Shown: piece by piece, positions 6,623 to 7,515 of the stretch
How the letters are laid out: each line of letters starts with the position of its first letter
Numbering within the stretch: the stretch's first letter is position 1
Made by a program: the position numbers and the translations under genes
Notes under the pieces: model-generated
Told to the model about the DNA's origin: nothing
What the model saw: only the letters and a program-made list of their open reading frames with translations
The model's database searches: none
Assembly: GCA_024642765.1 (NCBI GenBank)
Contig: JAHEAM010000163.1
Span: 410-7,924, forward strand
Reading direction: 5' to 3'
Length of the DNA: 7,515 bases
From: Planctomycetaceae bacterium
GTDB taxonomy: Bacteria; Planctomycetota; Planctomycetia; Pirellulales; Pirellulaceae

Positions 6623-7515
6623 GCACTTGGCCGTCTTGGCGGGGTGAACGCCACGACGGCCATGTTTCTTGGTTACCACAAAAATTGCCCGCTCCACTGC
6701 CAATTCAATGGCAAATAAGTCTTTCGAGCATCAGTTTGGGTGGTTTGGCTGCCGATGAGCGGATCGTCATCGTTTCGTCGCGTGACGCACTTGATGAACG
6801 CGACATTTTTTCAGCGTTGGACATTCAAAGCGGCAAGTTACTCTGGCAAATGGAATATAAGTGCAAGGGCAAGATGGACTACGGCCGCGCTCCGCGTGCA
6901 ACACCACTCATCGTCAAGAACCAGATCGTGATGCTCGGCGCGTTTGGACACCTTAATTGTGTCGACCGAAATACCGGCGTCAGCATCTGGACGAAAAACC
7001 TAGGAAAGGATTTTGGTGCAAAACTACCAATTTGGGGCTTCTGTGGTTCACCCCTATTGATTGACGATTCGTTACTAGTCCAAACCGGCAGCTCGAAATC
7101 AAGTATTGTTCGACTAGGCCTCGATGGCAAAACAGTCTGGACAGAAGGCGGTGAACCGATTTCTTATTCGTCGTTCGTGGAGGCTGCACCGAATGGCGTC
7201 AGGCAACTCATCGGATATGACGAGACTACGGTTGGTGGGTGGAACGTCGATACGGGAAAACGAATTTGGACAATTACTCCTGCTGAGACCGGCGATTTCA
7301 ACGTCGTGACTCCGATTGTTCAAGAGGAACGTCTTTGGCTTTTTTCGGAAAATAACGGTGCACGGCTTTACCGATTCGTCGCTGGCAGGCCCGCCCCCGA
7401 GCCACAGGCGGAGAACTTGAGAATTGTGCCGGACACACACACGCCAGTTCTTATTGGAAACCGGTTGTATTGTGTCAACGAGGGTTTGTTTTGTCTCAAT
7501 GCGGACACTCTTGAA
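6616..7515 (+). CDS. PQQ-type (BamB-like) beta-propeller domain, no start codon of its own, runs off window
   Basis: The frame is open from just after a stop at 6502-6504 to the window end, 300 codons from 6616, with no internal stop. It begins STWPSWRGERHDGHVSWLPQ, the usual opening of planctomycete PQQ-like proteins (W..WRG...DG), and continues with propeller blades: IFSALDIQSGKLLWQM, GHLNCVDRNTGVSIWTKNL, LDGKTVWTE, WNVDTGKRIWTI and LYCVNEGLFCLNADTLE. Such propellers either bind PQQ in dehydrogenases or act as scaffolds. Catalytic residues cannot be judged from this part. No ATG, GTG or TTG lies between 6505 and the WPSWRG motif; the first TTG (6685) and ATG (6850) would delete conserved sequence. 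It also has no signal peptide. It therefore most likely continues the PhnD-like protein in the -1 frame. Alternatives are a homopolymer sequencing error or a frameshifted pseudogene. The domain call is firm; the expression route is not. Confidence 0.85.
6628..6662 (+). promoter_or_regulatory. Stem-loop just downstream of the A9 run (possible frameshift stimulator)
   Basis: TGGCCGTC (6628-6635) pairs with GACGGCCA (6655-6662); after one T/C mismatch, TGGCG (6637-6641) pairs with CGCCA (6649-6653), leaving a 7-base loop. That is 13 pairs, mostly G-C, starting 11 bases after the slippery heptamer. It is followed by TGTTTCTT, too weak a T run for a good terminator, and it lies inside the coding frame of the PQQ domain. 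The placement fits a structure that stalls ribosomes at the shift site, although the spacer is longer than the usual 5-9 bases. Confidence 0.6.

Noticed and set aside
6628..6662. Stem-loop as a transcription terminator of the PhnD-like gene
   Set aside because: It lacks a continuous T run and lies inside the coding frame of the PQQ domain, which has no start of its own. A terminator role is not fully excluded.
6740..6931. Plus-strand frame of 63 codons after the PhnD-like gene
   Set aside because: It is out of frame with the PQQ propeller, which covers the same bases with clear repeated motifs.
1..7515. CRISPR arrays, tRNA or rRNA genes, insertion sequences, phage genes
   Set aside because: I saw no direct-repeat arrays, cloverleaf-like sequence, transposase motifs or terminal inverted repeats.

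Overview
The window looks like a chromosomal segment of a Planctomycetota bacterium, most likely a Pirellulales-type lineage. The main evidence is a secreted protein with the planctomycete-specific TIGR03067 domain. Supporting evidence is an uncharacterised gene pair of planctomycete character, a divergent SecA, and secreted NHL-, PhnD- and PQQ-type proteins with the flavour of that phylum. These family assignments come from reading motifs, not from a search.

Layout. Positions 1-1101 (minus strand) hold the N-terminal 367 codons of a SecA-type translocase ATPase, cut by the window edge. A gene-free divergent region of about 300 bases follows. On the plus strand, a 174-residue protein of unknown function (1451-1975) overlaps by 23 bases a probable lipoprotein with a LolA/LolB-like look (1953-2894), with a candidate terminator behind it. 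A secreted TIGR03067 protein (3122-3652) follows and ends at a strong rho-independent terminator (3703-3740).

The most interesting part is 3925-7515. It starts with a secreted 573-residue protein carrying NHL/beta-propeller repeats with vicinal cysteine pairs, an acidic coiled-coil insertion and a small C-terminal beta-rich domain. After 55 bases comes a secreted PhnD-like substrate-binding protein (5702-6622). The next open frame, a PQQ-type beta-propeller that runs off the window, has no usable start codon. Its conserved opening motif (WPSWRG...DG) lies only 8 bases past the PhnD stop and in the -1 frame. The two frames meet at a run of nine A containing A_AAA_AAG in the PhnD frame, followed by a strong stem-loop. 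The simplest reading is one PhnD-PQQ fusion polypeptide expressed by -1 frameshifting or transcriptional slippage, with a stand-alone PhnD protein as the unshifted product. A homopolymer sequencing error or a recent inactivating indel is the main alternative.

How the genes may work together. The NHL protein, the PhnD-like binding domain and the PQQ propeller all appear to be exported and are probably co-transcribed, so they may form an envelope module that senses or binds an unknown ligand. No transporter permease or ATPase is visible in the window, and the ligand cannot be read from the sequence.
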